Part shown: positions 50,262 through 60,355 of the stretch, in pieces
How the letters are laid out: every line of letters starts with the position of its first letter
How positions within the stretch are numbered: position 1 is the first letter of the stretch
NCBI GenBank assembly: GCA_024234615.1
Contig: JACKNY010000001.1
Location: 586,501 to 650,500 of the forward strand
Reading direction: 5' to 3'
Source: Pseudomonadales bacterium
GTDB taxonomy: Bacteria > Pseudomonadota > Gammaproteobacteria > Pseudomonadales > IMCC2047
Length of the DNA: 64,000 nucleotides
The notes under the pieces: model-generated
What the model saw: only the letters and a program-made list of their open reading frames with translations
Told to the model about the DNA's origin: nothing
Databases searched by the model: none
Made by a program: the position numbers and the translations under genes

Positions 50262-51188
50262 ATGTCCAATGACATCGAAACGAGCCACAAATTCGGAGCG
50301 GCACTTGCCATAACCTCCGTGGCATTTTGGGGTTTATTACCAGTGGTATCAAAGGGATTGCTTGATGCTGTGGATGCCTACACGCTGAATTTTTACCGTT
50401 TTGTTGTTGCGACTATAATGCTGGGTACATACCTCAGTTTAAAGGGGGTGCCGCCAATATTAGCAGCGTTACAGCCAAAGCATTATGGGTTGATGGCCAG
50501 CGCTGTGATCGGGTTACTGGTAAACCATGTGATGTTCATGGATGCGCTACAATATATTCCCGCAGGAACGAGCCAGATTATCGCACAACTGGGACCTATT
50601 ACTTTGCTCATAGTTAGTGTTTTATTTTTTCGTGAAGACTTCAGCTTAAGGCAATGGGGTGGAACGATAGTTTTTATTTTCGGATTATGCCTATTTTTTA
50701 ATGACCGTTTAGTGGAAATTTTTTCCTTCGCGAGTGACTATTCGTTTGGCATTATCTATATGACGCTGGCTTGCCTCATTTGGATTTTCTATGGCTTGGC
50801 ACAAAAACTACTGGTAGGGACTGTGGCACCTATTTTTATCCTGCTTTGCTGCTACTTTTTGGGTGCCATTGTGCTGTTTCCACTAGCGGATATTGGGGTG
50901 ATATTGCAGCTGAACAACACGCAACTCTGGTTATTAGCTGCCTGCACGTTGACCTCATTGATTGCTTACATTTGTTTTGGAGAATCCTTGGTACATTGGC
51001 CCGCATCGAAAAGTAGCGCATTATTGGCCTTTATTCCCATCGCAACGTTGGTTTACGAAAACCTTTTCGCCATTATGTTACCCCGTTATATTTCAGCGGA
51101 TGTACTGAATGTTTTGAGTATATTGGGTGCGTTGCTTGTCGTTGTTGGTTGTCTGGTCGTGACGCGACCAAGTAAGAAACCGGCTTAG
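50262..51188 (+). CDS. DMT-family (EamA) transporter
   Basis: A 308-aa inner-membrane protein with ten hydrophobic helices in two EamA repeats (about residues 12-140 and 160-300), e.g. ALAITSVAFWGLLPVVSKGLL and LACLIWIFYGLAQKLLV. Such proteins usually export metabolites or amino acids; the substrate is unknown. The ATG at 50262 has AAGG ahead; a TTG two codons upstream is in frame. It is followed 47 nt later by the oxidoreductase gene, possibly one operon. Confidence 0.88.
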   Translation: MSNDIETSHKFGAALAITSVAFWGLLPVVSKGLLDAVDAYTLNFYRFVVATIMLGTYLSLKGVPPILAALQPKHYGLMASAVIGLLVNHVMFMDALQYIPAGTSQIIAQLGPITLLIVSVLFFREDFSLRQWGGTIVFIFGLCLFFNDRLVEIFSFASDYSFGIIYMTLACLIWIFYGLAQKLLVGTVAPIFILLCCYFLGAIVLFPLADIGVILQLNNTQLWLLAACTLTSLIAYICFGESLVHWPASKSSALLAFIPIATLVYENLFAIMLPRYISADVLNVLSILGALLVVVGCLVVTRPSKKPA

Positions 51189-51235
51189 CTCGATTAGTTT
51201 TTTTGTTGCTTGGCAAGAGTAAAACAGAGGTCAAA

Positions 51236-52261
51236 ATGAAATCACAATGCTGGCAATTTGACGCCTATGGCGCTCCCGAAACACTCGTGTGGCGAGAACA
51301 GGAATTACCCGAGCCTGGTCCGGGGCAGGCGTTAGTGAAACTAAAAGCAATCGGCATGAATCGTGCCGATTGGAATTATGTGCAAGGGGAATATTTTCCG
51401 GCTGAAGTGTTTCCCAGTTGTTTGGGGGCAGAGGCAGTTGGTGAAATTATTGCGCTGGGTGAACCGACAGAGTCAGGTCTAACGGCGCTAACCCAGCTTG
51501 ATCTTAAGGTTGGCGCGCGGGTAGGAACCCTCAGCGCAAGGGTGAATCGCGCCCGAATGGGCGTGTATAGGGATATCGGTTTATATGATCAAGCTGCCTT
51601 AGTACCTGTCCCCGAAACCTATACGGACGAGGAAGGAGCGGCATTTTGGACAGCGTTGCTGACCATGGGTGGCGCAATGGAAATGGGGGGCTTCACGGCG
51701 AATTCAGGTGCCGGTAAAACGGTACTAATAACTGCAGCTGCGAGTGGTATGGGCATGTTGGCCTTGAAGATTGCGAAGCTATGGGGAGCTACCACTATAG
51801 CCACCACACGTAGCGCGCAAAAACAAAAAGAAATGAGCGGTTTTGCCGATCATGTGATCCTTTGTCAGGATAGCGAAAGTCTGGCAAAGGAAGCGAAGAG
51901 GGTAACTAATGGACAAGGCGTTAATTTAGCTTTGGATCCAGTAGGCGCGGCCTTCTATCCTGGGTTGCTGGGGGCAATGGCGCGCAGCGGTGATATTGTC
52001 AGCTATGAAGCAATTACCGGTTCTCAGGCAAGCATTGGCATTATGGATATGATGATGAAAGATCTGAGTTTTCACGGCTTTACCATATTTCGGCCTTTCA
52101 GCTCGCCCCAATTGTTAAGCACTTTGGTTGATATTGGCCTGGCAAACGCGGAGGCTCTACGGCCCGTCGTCGCCGGAAGCTTTGATTTGGCGAATGCACC
52201 TCAGGCGCTGGACGCGTTAGGGCGATCCGAGCATATCGGTAAGTTGATTATTCGTTGCTAA
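51236..52261 (+). CDS. Zinc-independent MDR oxidoreductase (quinone reductase-like)
   Basis: A 341-aa medium-chain dehydrogenase/reductase. It has a GroES-like amino half (VKLKAIGMNRADWNYVQGEY, GAEAVGEIIALGE), a Rossmann fold binding NADPH (VLITAAASGMGMLALKIAKLWGATTIATTRS), and ALDPVGAAFYPGLLGAMARSGDIVSYEA. The structural and catalytic zinc cysteines of alcohol dehydrogenases are absent, so it is the quinone-oxidoreductase type. The ATG at 51236 follows AGAGG; a longer in-frame start exists but is less likely. Confidence 0.85.
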   Translation: MKSQCWQFDAYGAPETLVWREQELPEPGPGQALVKLKAIGMNRADWNYVQGEYFPAEVFPSCLGAEAVGEIIALGEPTESGLTALTQLDLKVGARVGTLSARVNRARMGVYRDIGLYDQAALVPVPETYTDEEGAAFWTALLTMGGAMEMGGFTANSGAGKTVLITAAASGMGMLALKIAKLWGATTIATTRSAQKQKEMSGFADHVILCQDSESLAKEAKRVTNGQGVNLALDPVGAAFYPGLLGAMARSGDIVSYEAITGSQASIGIMDMMMKDLSFHGFTIFRPFSSPQLLSTLVDIGLANAEALRPVVAGSFDLANAPQALDALGRSEHIGKLIIRC

Positions 52262-52305
52262 GCGCTTGCGGAAATATATTGCTCAGAGTGATTTAATTTT
52301 CCCGG

Positions 52306-54276
52306 TCAGTGACGTTTTCGACGTGCTAGCAAGAGTGTAGTCAGTCCCAACAGATAGAGTGTTAAATCGGCGGGTTCGGCAACCTGCGCGGTGATGGCAA
52401 AACTTACTTCTTCGGTCAATGGTTGCGTTAGCTTTGGTGCTCCAGAGCCCAGCGGTTGCTTGGGAAAAGGATTATCTAAGTCGACGCCCAGTGCCGTTAA
52501 AGCAGCGAGTAACTGTTCATCGGATGAGGCTGGGCCGCCCAGCAGCGGGTCTTCTGCTAAGAAGGCGTCAATGGCTTCAAAATCATCAGCGTATTCGAGC
52601 AACTGTGACAAAGGCAGGGTGGAGCTGGGGTCGATACCCAGTTCTGCGAGTACGCCTAGAAGCAGCGCGTTATCTGAAAAATCAGCTAAGTCTATACCTA
52701 GGCTATAGGCGTCAGGTATGTTTTTGACGCGATAGCGGGTGATCTGGGGTAGCACGCTGAAATCGATATCACAATCGGTAATTTCATTTTCACCACAGCC
52801 GGGTACGCCAAAATTGAATACCCGCCATACCGTTTCCTCCATAATGCCAGCACCGAGATCAGTGCGTACCGCAACATAGCCCACTTGCTGACAGCCGTCT
52901 GGCAGTAAAGCACAGAGGCTGATTTCCGTGGTAGGGGTGGTTTCATCACCTGGAATAACGCGGGTAAGGTTAAAGTTGATGTTGAGATTATTATCCTGCT
53001 GCAACAGCACATGGGTCTCTGTCTTCGACCCGAGGTTAAATTTCTTTAAGTCCACTTTCCAGGGATCGGGGTTGAGCAGCGGGCCAATATTGAGACCGTA
53101 TCCGTTAACTGCAATGGCATCCAATTCTGCTCCAGCGTTGAGGATCAAATCATAATCCCAATCAATTTGATAAATATAGCGGGGGGTGCGAATGATGCCA
53201 AGAGAAGCGGCATCCTCGCTACGCAAGGTGACGGCTTCTTTGTCGCCCAAAATCAAAGCCCAGACCGGGTCGCTCCAGCTATTGCTAGCAGAATCAAAAA
53301 CTTGCACAGGGGAAGAGAATTTGTACGAGGTTTGCACATCCAATACATTGAGGTTAAAACTGTGTTGCAGATTGAGCCCGGCAAAAAGATTGAGGCTCAA
53401 CAATTCGTAGTCAAATCCCAGTGCTGAGCCCTCGAGCGGTGGTAGTCCAAAGGCGCGTGCAATCACTTCGGCGACATCAACCCAGGCATTCAGCATCTGT
53501 TGTGGCGGTAGGGATAAATTGGCTGCTTGACCGGGCGCTAAATTGGTAAAGGTTTTGGAAAATTTGGGGATACCGGCGGATGCACCATAGAGCCCAGAGG
53601 GTTCAGTGTATGAATAGGGAGAGCTGCTGTCGACATGTTTGCCCAATAACGATAATCCGCTATTACTGATGCCCGCCAGTTGTAAACCAAGGTTCGCACC
53701 TACTGAGAAGTCACCGTTGATACATAAAACCAAGCAGGCCTCGGCACGTGCAAATGCGCCGATGTTAATGTCCAAGCTTGATGACGCCCAGTAGTTTCCG
53801 GCATTTATATTAAGCTTGTCGATGCCCTGTGATTCGATGCGGTTAATTAAATGAAAGCTACTGCCGACTTCTGGGGCGGTATCGGCACCAAAGATAAAGG
53901 TGCGGGTGTTGGCTTTTGCCAGCAGATCCACTGTATTGTTAAAACCGACACTAAAGTTTGCATTGACCTTGGCATGGCCTCCGGCTTCTGCTTCTAGCCC
54001 TACACAGATACCGACGCAGCCAATAGCTCCCAGTGGAATTGAGTCGGAGATATTAACAACATTAAAACCGACGGTTTGCTGGCCTGCCCCGTATTGCTCG
54101 TTGTCCTTTAAAGTAACGGTTGACGTATCGTCGATAACCCAGGCAGGGGCTGTATTAGGTAAGAGTATGAGAAAAGCAAAAAGTATGTGAAAACTACTAA
54201 TTAGAGGGGTTAATTGGCCAAAAAAATAACGACAGAAAAAAGAATTTTTTCCAACTAATGAATGCTGAGATTGCAT
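52306..54276 (-). CDS. Large PEP-CTERM-like secreted protein
   Basis: A 656-aa protein with an amino-terminal hydrophobic signal (SSFHILFAFLILLPNTAPAW, about residues 27-46). Its carboxyl end AEPADLTLYLLGLTTLLLARRKRH has the EPA-helix-basic layout of PEP-CTERM sorting signals. The body is rich in Asn, Gly, Leu and Ser, with beta-like strands and a few Cys (CVGICVG, CLVLCINGD, CGENEITDCD). No enzymatic motif was seen. It is convergent with the oxidoreductase gene and has its own 280-bp upstream gap. Confidence 0.75.
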   Translation of the reverse strand: MQSQHSLVGKNSFFCRYFFGQLTPLISSFHILFAFLILLPNTAPAWVIDDTSTVTLKDNEQYGAGQQTVGFNVVNISDSIPLGAIGCVGICVGLEAEAGGHAKVNANFSVGFNNTVDLLAKANTRTFIFGADTAPEVGSSFHLINRIESQGIDKLNINAGNYWASSSLDINIGAFARAEACLVLCINGDFSVGANLGLQLAGISNSGLSLLGKHVDSSSPYSYTEPSGLYGASAGIPKFSKTFTNLAPGQAANLSLPPQQMLNAWVDVAEVIARAFGLPPLEGSALGFDYELLSLNLFAGLNLQHSFNLNVLDVQTSYKFSSPVQVFDSASNSWSDPVWALILGDKEAVTLRSEDAASLGIIRTPRYIYQIDWDYDLILNAGAELDAIAVNGYGLNIGPLLNPDPWKVDLKKFNLGSKTETHVLLQQDNNLNINFNLTRVIPGDETTPTTEISLCALLPDGCQQVGYVAVRTDLGAGIMEETVWRVFNFGVPGCGENEITDCDIDFSVLPQITRYRVKNIPDAYSLGIDLADFSDNALLLGVLAELGIDPSSTLPLSQLLEYADDFEAIDAFLAEDPLLGGPASSDEQLLAALTALGVDLDNPFPKQPLGSGAPKLTQPLTEEVSFAITAQVAEPADLTLYLLGLTTLLLARRKRH

Positions 54277-54476
54277 AGGAAGATCCTTCCGTTAGGAACT
54301 CCAGAACCAAAAACACCGACCAAAAAAAGTAAAGCATAACTTAAGCCAAAAAATTTATTACTTTAATTATCAATAAGATGATCAATTTCTGCGTTCTGTA
54401 TGGAAGCCTAGCTGTAAAATAACCTGACAAAAATTAGGGTTTATACAATCTGCTGAGATTAGAGCTTGATAAGCGT

Positions 54477-54514
54477 AAAAAGGCCCGTAGCAACCAAAGT
54501 TACTGCGGGCCTTA
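54477..54514 (-). terminator. Terminator of the FNR-linked porin gene
   Basis: A 15-bp stem with two imperfect pairs (AAGGCCCG... with CGGGCCTT) and a short loop. On the minus strand it is followed by a T run. It lies 44 nt after the porin stop. Confidence 0.85.
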
Positions 54515-54557
54515 ATCTATAGGGGAGAGATTATGAATAGGTTTTATTGAGTAAGGT

Positions 54558-55778
54558 TTAGAAAGTTACACCAAACCAAACCCATAATTTATCAGCGTCG
54601 ACGCCTACATCATCAGCTGAGAAGGCAGCGTATTTAACCCCAGCGGAATAATGCTTACCGAATTTTCTGGAGTAAACGAGATCAATTTCGTCACCCAAGT
54701 CATCAACCGTAGGGGTATCATCATCCGCTTCAAAATCGTGATATACAATTTGAAAACTACCACCGGCTAATTTACCGCCGACGCTTATAGAAGTGTCCAC
54801 CAGACCTTGCATTGGTGTGCTGAGGAACTGGTCGGCCCAGCCGTTATGTGCATGCAGAGTTGCTAGCGGTGTGGCGAAACCGTAAGCGCTATCGTCTGAT
54901 CCTAGCACTTCATAACCGACCTTTACGCTGAAACCTTTTACTTCAATTCCGCCTACCAGATTGTAGTAATCTGCGTCGAAATCAGCGGCGCCTTGGTCGA
55001 ACTCCTGAGAAGCGTACTCGGCGGTGTAGAGAAGTTTAATATCGCCAGCCTGGGCGGAACCGTCGAAACGAACACCATAGGTATCAATTTCCTGGTCAGT
55101 ATCTTCGTCTTCTAATAAGTAGGCGTAACCCGTTAGCGTACCGACAGGGGTTTTCAAAGCGGCGTTGAATAAGTGGTCGTCGGAATCAATATCCTGATCT
55201 TCTGCAAAGATACGCTCACGCTCATCAATGTAGTTGTAACTCAGGGTAATATTCTCAGATGGTTTTAAGTTCAAAGTGAAAGCATCAAAGGTCTGCCTGT
55301 CCTGACGCCAGCCGACATGACCGATAAAACGGTGGTTGTCATAGGTAATAACCTGGCGGCCAAGTTTTGCAGTTAATACACCATTCTGATATTGCAAATA
55401 GGCTTGATCGAGCTCTGTGGTTTCCGGATCGGCAATTACGGAATACTGGCCGGGTTTAACACCGGATTGGGGTACGGAATAATCATCGACGCCCAAAACA
55501 GTGCGGACATCTTCCATTTCAACTTTGGCGGAAAAACCCTGGTAGGTGCCAGTGGTATAACCCAGGAGTGTACGTAGCGTGAGAGCGTCAGCATCGTCGA
55601 GGGCGTTATCCTGATCGACATTTTCATAACGAAGACGTAGGTCAACATTGACTTTACCACTTGTCAGCGCTTCTTCTAAAGAACTCGCCCCTGACGTTTC
55701 TGCTAGCAGGCCTTGGCTGCTGCCCGCCACCAGCAGGGCGATTGAGGTGCTAAGTAGGTGAGCATTGAGCTTTTTCAT
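54558..55778 (-). CDS. Outer-membrane porin (alginate-export/OprD-like barrel)
   Basis: A 406-aa outer-membrane beta-barrel. The signal peptide ends near SQGLLAE. Alternating strands follow from VNVDLRLRYENVDQDNALDDADALTLRTLLGY, with GRQVITYDNHRFIGHVGWRQDRQTFDAF, typical of the alginate-export-type porins. The protein ends LWVWFGVTF with the terminal Phe. Substrate is unknown. A perfect FNR box and -10 element upstream indicate induction without oxygen. It has a clear terminator. Confidence 0.85.
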   Translation of the reverse strand: MKKLNAHLLSTSIALLVAGSSQGLLAETSGASSLEEALTSGKVNVDLRLRYENVDQDNALDDADALTLRTLLGYTTGTYQGFSAKVEMEDVRTVLGVDDYSVPQSGVKPGQYSVIADPETTELDQAYLQYQNGVLTAKLGRQVITYDNHRFIGHVGWRQDRQTFDAFTLNLKPSENITLSYNYIDERERIFAEDQDIDSDDHLFNAALKTPVGTLTGYAYLLEDEDTDQEIDTYGVRFDGSAQAGDIKLLYTAEYASQEFDQGAADFDADYYNLVGGIEVKGFSVKVGYEVLGSDDSAYGFATPLATLHAHNGWADQFLSTPMQGLVDTSISVGGKLAGGSFQIVYHDFEADDDTPTVDDLGDEIDLVYSRKFGKHYSAGVKYAAFSADDVGVDADKLWVWFGVTF

Positions 55779-55896
55779 TTTACCTTCCTTAATGTTGTAT
55801 TGAATTAACTGTTATTTATTAATTTGAAATCGATAAAAACGAGGGTTAGCACTGTCTTTTCCTATTTTGATCTGTGCCTGCTAAAAACATGGCCCA

Positions 55897-55938
55897 AATA
55901 TAGTAGTCGAGTGATGTCAGCTGATTGATCGAAATCAA
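55897..55938 (-). promoter_or_regulatory. FNR/Anr-dependent class II promoter of the porin gene
   Basis: The perfect FNR site TTGATCGAAATCAA is at 55925-55938 (centre 55931.5). On the minus strand a TATATT -10 lies at 55902-55897, giving a start near 55890, exactly 41.5 bp from the site centre. The rest of the 55779-56233 gap is AT-rich with no other feature seen. Confidence 0.88.
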
Positions 55939-56233
55939 TTATTTTTAGTAATAAAAATTGGCGTAACACAAGGAATACCACTTATGGAGTATCTGTTTTA
56001 TAAAAAAAATTCTTTTTGTTTCAAATTGATAGCGTTTAATTTCGAATTGCTCACCACTATTTGAGTAGCGATAGTTTATTAGTGGTAATCATGCTGAAGG
56101 CAGCCAATAAAAACCCTTTCGGTTAGGTTTTCGGATTTATGCATGTATTGAATACAGAGTGCGAGAAGTGAATAGAAGGAGTGACAGCAAGTGACTATAT
56201 TGGTCGCTGACATGGCAGAGATGGGGCTTGATA

Positions 56234-57772
56234 ATGATGGGCAAGGACATAAATCGAAGAGAAATTCTAAAATGGGGTGCAGGGTTAGCTGCCGGTTTAG
56301 CCGGTGCGACAGCGGGGGCGGCTCAACGCGGTAGCGCATCGAGTACAGTAGATCTTGCCATGCATGGCAAAGATAAACTATGGAGTCTGGGCGCGGCGGA
56401 CTTGGCTGGGCTAATTCAGAGTAAACAGGTCTCCAGCCAGGAAGTAATCCAAGCATTTTTAGGTCGTATTGCTGAAGTTAACGGCCAGGTCAACGCGGTT
56501 ACTCAGGTGTTGGAAAAGGAGGCAATGGCAGCCGCCAAACGGGCTGATATGATGCTTGCGAAAGGAAAGGTGATAGGGCCGCTGCATGGTGTCCCTGTGT
56601 CGGTTAAGGAAAATATTGATGTGGCGGGATCATCTACATCGGTGGGTGTGGCCGCTTTTAAAGCCAATATAGCGCCGGAGGATTCAGCGGAAGTTGCGAA
56701 TTTAAGGAAAGCGGGCGCCATTCCCTTTGCGCGCACTAATTGCCCTGATTTTGTCGTCCGCTGGCATACTCATAGTTCCGCTTACGGACAAACCTTCAGT
56801 CCTTGGAGCCGTCGTCATACTACCGGTGGCTCGAGTGGTGGTGAGGCCGTTGCGCTGGCGACGGGTATGACGCCCTTGGGTATGGGGACGGATCTTGGGG
56901 GTTCGTTACGTTATCCGGCACAATGCTGCGGTATCAGCTCATTAAAACCAACTCTCGGGCGAGTCGCACAATCGAATTATTTTGCGGGTCCTGGCTCCAT
57001 TTCTAATCAAATGTTTGGCGTCAGCGGCCCCATGGCGCGGCATGTTCGTGATTTGCGTCTCGCTTATCAAACGTTAACACAGCAAGATCGACGTGACCCC
57101 TGGTGGACGCCAGCTCCAATAGACTATGGTGCTACTCAGACTCCAGTGCGTGTGGCGCTTTGTTTGAAACCGGCTAATATTGCCGCCGATGCAGATGTTA
57201 CCGCCGGGGTAAAGCGTGCTGCCGATGCGTTAGATGCTGCTGGTTACTTGGTAGAGGAAGTGCAACCACCAATGTTACAAGAAGCGGCTGATCTTTGGGC
57301 CAGTGTCATGACACAGGAAATTCGTGAATATTTATTGGCAACCATGGAGGACAAAGCCTTTGCCGATGGCTTTGCAATGGCGCGAAACATGAGCAAGGTG
57401 GTTCCCGAGCTGAATTATAAGGGATACGTAGCGGCATTTGCTGCGCGCCATGAAATAGCGCAACGTTGGTCTGAGTTTGCTGGACGTTATCCGCTGATTT
57501 TAGCGCCGGTTTCTACCCGGCCTCCCTTTATTGTTGGCGAAGATGCTCGCTCGGAAGCGTCGATTAATGCGGTGTTGCAGTCAATGCGCATGGTGGTTTC
57601 GATGAATTTATTGGGTTTGCCGGTGGTAACCCTGCCTACCGGAATAGCCGGAGGTTTACCACAAAGCGTTCAGGTGATCGGTGATCGTTTCCATGAAAGC
57701 CTTTGTTTACAGGCGGCTGAGGTGATAGAAAACAGTCTAGGGGTGATTACGCCAATTAACCCGAATACTTAA
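56234..57772 (+). CDS. Tat-exported amidase (amidase-signature family)
   Basis: Amide hydrolase of the amidase-signature family with the Ser-cisSer-Lys triad. VSVKENIDVAG carries the catalytic Lys, TTGGSSGGEAVALATG the cis-Ser, and GTDLGGSLRYPAQCCG the nucleophile Ser. The 512-aa protein has an amino-terminal twin-arginine signal (NRREILKWGAGLAAGLAGA), so it should be exported folded. The start is ATG 56234. Substrate is unknown. It is convergent with narL and has no visible operon partners. Confidence 0.9.
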   Translation: MMGKDINRREILKWGAGLAAGLAGATAGAAQRGSASSTVDLAMHGKDKLWSLGAADLAGLIQSKQVSSQEVIQAFLGRIAEVNGQVNAVTQVLEKEAMAAAKRADMMLAKGKVIGPLHGVPVSVKENIDVAGSSTSVGVAAFKANIAPEDSAEVANLRKAGAIPFARTNCPDFVVRWHTHSSAYGQTFSPWSRRHTTGGSSGGEAVALATGMTPLGMGTDLGGSLRYPAQCCGISSLKPTLGRVAQSNYFAGPGSISNQMFGVSGPMARHVRDLRLAYQTLTQQDRRDPWWTPAPIDYGATQTPVRVALCLKPANIAADADVTAGVKRAADALDAAGYLVEEVQPPMLQEAADLWASVMTQEIREYLLATMEDKAFADGFAMARNMSKVVPELNYKGYVAAFAARHEIAQRWSEFAGRYPLILAPVSTRPPFIVGEDARSEASINAVLQSMRMVVSMNLLGLPVVTLPTGIAGGLPQSVQVIGDRFHESLCLQAAEVIENSLGVITPINPNT

Positions 57773-57795
57773 GTAAGCTTAAAATCTGAGGCAGA

Positions 57796-58440
57796 TTATA
57801 TTTTATGCTCCATGGCCCATATTGCCGCTTCCACGCGGGATTTCAGGTTTAGCTTTTTAAACAGGTGTTTGATATGCACCTTAACGGTTCCTTCGGTGAT
57901 GTCGAGTTTGCGAGCGATATGTTTGTTGGTCATGCCAGCCGCTAAGAGCTTTAAGATTTGACGCTCGCGTTTCGTCATACTTTTGATATCGACTTTCGTA
58001 TCTTTTCGGCTCTTACTTTGAATGGCCAAGGCGAGGAGTTCCGTCAGTTCTTCGCTTAATACCAATTGCCCGTTAGCGGCGAGTCTGATTTTTCGGATCA
58101 GGTCATCTGGTTCCATGTCTTTTAATAAATAACCATCCGCTCCGGCTTGGAGTGCGGCGACGACGTCTTCTTGATTGTCGGAAACCGTGAACATCACGAT
58201 ACGAGAAGTCACCTCTGCCTTGCGCAGTGCGATGAGGGTGTCGATACCGTTCATACCCTTCATGTTAAGGTCAAGCAGTATTAAATCAGGATCGAGGCTT
58301 GCTGCCTGGGTAATTGCTTCCTCTCCGCTAGAAGCCTCACCCACTGCTTCCAGATCATCTTCAAGCGCGATTAACTGCAATACGCCAGTGCGAAGCAAAG
58401 GGTGATCATCGACTAATAGAATGCGTGCTTTGTCTGTCAT
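57796..58440 (-). CDS. narL: Nitrate/nitrite response regulator NarL
   Basis: A 214-aa two-component regulator. The receiver domain has acidic residues D11-D12 and phospho-acceptor Asp57 in LILLDLNMKGMNG. The carboxyl LuxR-type helix-turn-helix is LTKRERQILKLLAAGMTNKHIARKLDITEGTVKVHIKHLF. It pairs with the overlapping upstream narX-like kinase gene. Two 7-2-7 palindromic sites in the adjacent narX-narK gap are its likely targets. Confidence 0.92.
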   Translation of the reverse strand: MTDKARILLVDDHPLLRTGVLQLIALEDDLEAVGEASSGEEAITQAASLDPDLILLDLNMKGMNGIDTLIALRKAEVTSRIVMFTVSDNQEDVVAALQAGADGYLLKDMEPDDLIRKIRLAANGQLVLSEELTELLALAIQSKSRKDTKVDIKSMTKRERQILKLLAAGMTNKHIARKLDITEGTVKVHIKHLFKKLNLKSRVEAAIWAMEHKI

Positions 58441-60347
58441 ACGGCTCTCGTATTATTTTCCAGGGTTAATTGTGGCGTAAAAGCTAAAGAAACCATAGTG
58501 CCGCCATCATGCTGAGCGCTGATCGTGAGTTCGCCCTTTAAGCTTTTTGCCCGCTCGGCCATGATAGACAGGCCGTAATGGTGTTTTTTTGAAGCATCTT
58601 CGTGGATGCCAATGCCATTGTCGATAATTGCAAAGGTGACTTCGCCGCTTTTGGTTTCATCACAATTAATCTCAATATTGGACGCCGAGGCGTGTTTTAC
58701 CGCATTGGAAACCGCTTCACGTACTATCTGTAGAACGTGTATATCTTCATTAGGGGTGAGCTTTGATACGTGGATATTGTAGTTGAGAGTCACTGGCATA
58801 CCACTAAACTGAGTAAATTCTTTAACGGTTGCTTTTAATGCGGCCTGCAAAGAAGGATGTGTTATTTTTAGGCGGAAGGTGTTCAAAAGTTCCCGTAGAT
58901 TTCGGTAGGCAGAGTTAAGCCCCTCCTGCAACTCATTACTGACGCCCATGATTACTTCTTCCTCAGCATTTCGGTTCAGTAGTGTCTTGAGTCGCGTAAT
59001 TTGCATTTTCAGGTAGGAGAGCGACTGGGCGAGAGAATCATGTAGCTCTCTGGCAATCACGGCGCGTTCTTCAAATAACATCAACAGTCTCTCCTGAGCA
59101 TCCTGGTGCTGTAGGCTGTAGGCTGCTGCTAGTTGATCGGCAACATTTTGTATTAGTTGTTGTTTCCAGGGGCTAATCTGTTGTTGAGATATGGTTTCGG
59201 CATAGAGATAACCGTATTGGTTATGGCCCTCGGCTAGCTCTGAAATTATCGCAGGAACTCGCTCGTTTGGCCGGGCTTTCATGGCAGCCAGTAGGCTAGG
59301 GGCATTGGCGAACTGATCCGGGTGAATATTTTCAGTAGATCCAAAATCAATCTGTTCGTAATAGTCACTATCAATGGTGGGTTTATAGCTGAGCAATAAA
59401 TATTTCAGCTCAGCCACCTGATGCAGCTGCAGTAGAATGGATCTGACGGTTTCCGTATCGCCATTGCTGGCTAGTCTCTTGCTGGTGTTATAGAGAAACT
59501 CTAATGTCAGATTACTTTGTCTTAATTCGCTAGTCTTTTCGGTTACTGCGTCTTCCAGTCTTTTGTACTGATCGGATATAGACTCGGCCATTTGATTATA
59601 GGTTTGAGCTAGAAGACCCAATTCATCGGGGTTAGGGTTAATAGAGCGAGCTTTAAAATTACCCTGTTTGAATTTGTTTGCCAGTTCGACTAATTCCGCC
59701 AGAGGAATAATGACAGAGGAGTTCAGTAGGTACATCACACCGTAGGCCACGCCGACAGTACAAAACACACAGAACAGCGTGATCAGCCCCAATATTCTGA
59801 TTTTTTGTTCGGAATCAATTTGCAGTGCGAGTACAAAAGAATCAATTTGATCCACGAAGGTGTTCACTTGGTCTAAGTATTGGTTGCTCAACGCTTGGTA
59901 TTCCGCGGAACCAGGCTGAAATTGCAGCAATTGGTTGAGCATGGGAACGATACGTCTTTTCCATTCAGTATCTACCAGCTTATAGGACTTACCCGGTTCT
60001 ATGTTCTGGTCAGATCGACGCACATCGTACAGTTGTTCGCTGCTCAGCTGTAAGGAGAAGTTATTAATCAAATCATCCAGTCGTTTTTCGCCACGACGGT
60101 AATCGTAAGTACCGCCATTGTTTACCAGCTTGCTCTGAATTCCGAGTAACGCAGTGCTGATACGGTAGGATTGCATACGCAGTGTCCCAGCAGCGTTGAC
60201 TGCCGCTGCGTGAGTTCCCGCTTGTTGAATCACAAAGATAGCCGCAACAATGCTAATGAAGGCAAGTATGGTAATGCTGGCGATGGCAAAGCCAAACCGG
60301 TGCGATAAGGACTTCTTTAAAACCTGGCGTTCCAACAGGTCGCTCAA
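58437..60347 (-). CDS. narX: Nitrate sensor histidine kinase NarX-like
   Basis: A 636-aa membrane kinase. Helices at about residues 16-40 and 185-210 flank a periplasmic sensor that contains the NarX P-box (HAAAVNAAGTLRMQSYRIS, about residues 44-62) for nitrate. A HAMP linker, a GAF-like middle, and a HisKA_3 site follow (AVIARELHDSLAQSLSYLK, His phosphorylated). The ATPase core has REAVSNAVKH and IDNGIGI. The start is a TTG at 60347; no in-frame ATG or GTG and no good ribosome site lies nearby, and a perfect palindrome ends 8 nt upstream. Its end overlaps narL. Confidence 0.92.
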   Translation of the reverse strand: MSDLLERQVLKKSLSHRFGFAIASITILAFISIVAAIFVIQQAGTHAAAVNAAGTLRMQSYRISTALLGIQSKLVNNGGTYDYRRGEKRLDDLINNFSLQLSSEQLYDVRRSDQNIEPGKSYKLVDTEWKRRIVPMLNQLLQFQPGSAEYQALSNQYLDQVNTFVDQIDSFVLALQIDSEQKIRILGLITLFCVFCTVGVAYGVMYLLNSSVIIPLAELVELANKFKQGNFKARSINPNPDELGLLAQTYNQMAESISDQYKRLEDAVTEKTSELRQSNLTLEFLYNTSKRLASNGDTETVRSILLQLHQVAELKYLLLSYKPTIDSDYYEQIDFGSTENIHPDQFANAPSLLAAMKARPNERVPAIISELAEGHNQYGYLYAETISQQQISPWKQQLIQNVADQLAAAYSLQHQDAQERLLMLFEERAVIARELHDSLAQSLSYLKMQITRLKTLLNRNAEEEVIMGVSNELQEGLNSAYRNLRELLNTFRLKITHPSLQAALKATVKEFTQFSGMPVTLNYNIHVSKLTPNEDIHVLQIVREAVSNAVKHASASNIEINCDETKSGEVTFAIIDNGIGIHEDASKKHHYGLSIMAERAKSLKGELTISAQHDGGTMVSLAFTPQLTLENNTRAV

Positions 60348-60355
60348 AAGATGTT

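Noticed and set aside
56079..56456. A minus-strand frame of 125 codons upstream of and across the amidase start
   Set aside because: It overlaps the Tat signal of the amidase on the other strand, is Cys/His/Pro-rich without domain features and lacks a ribosome site.
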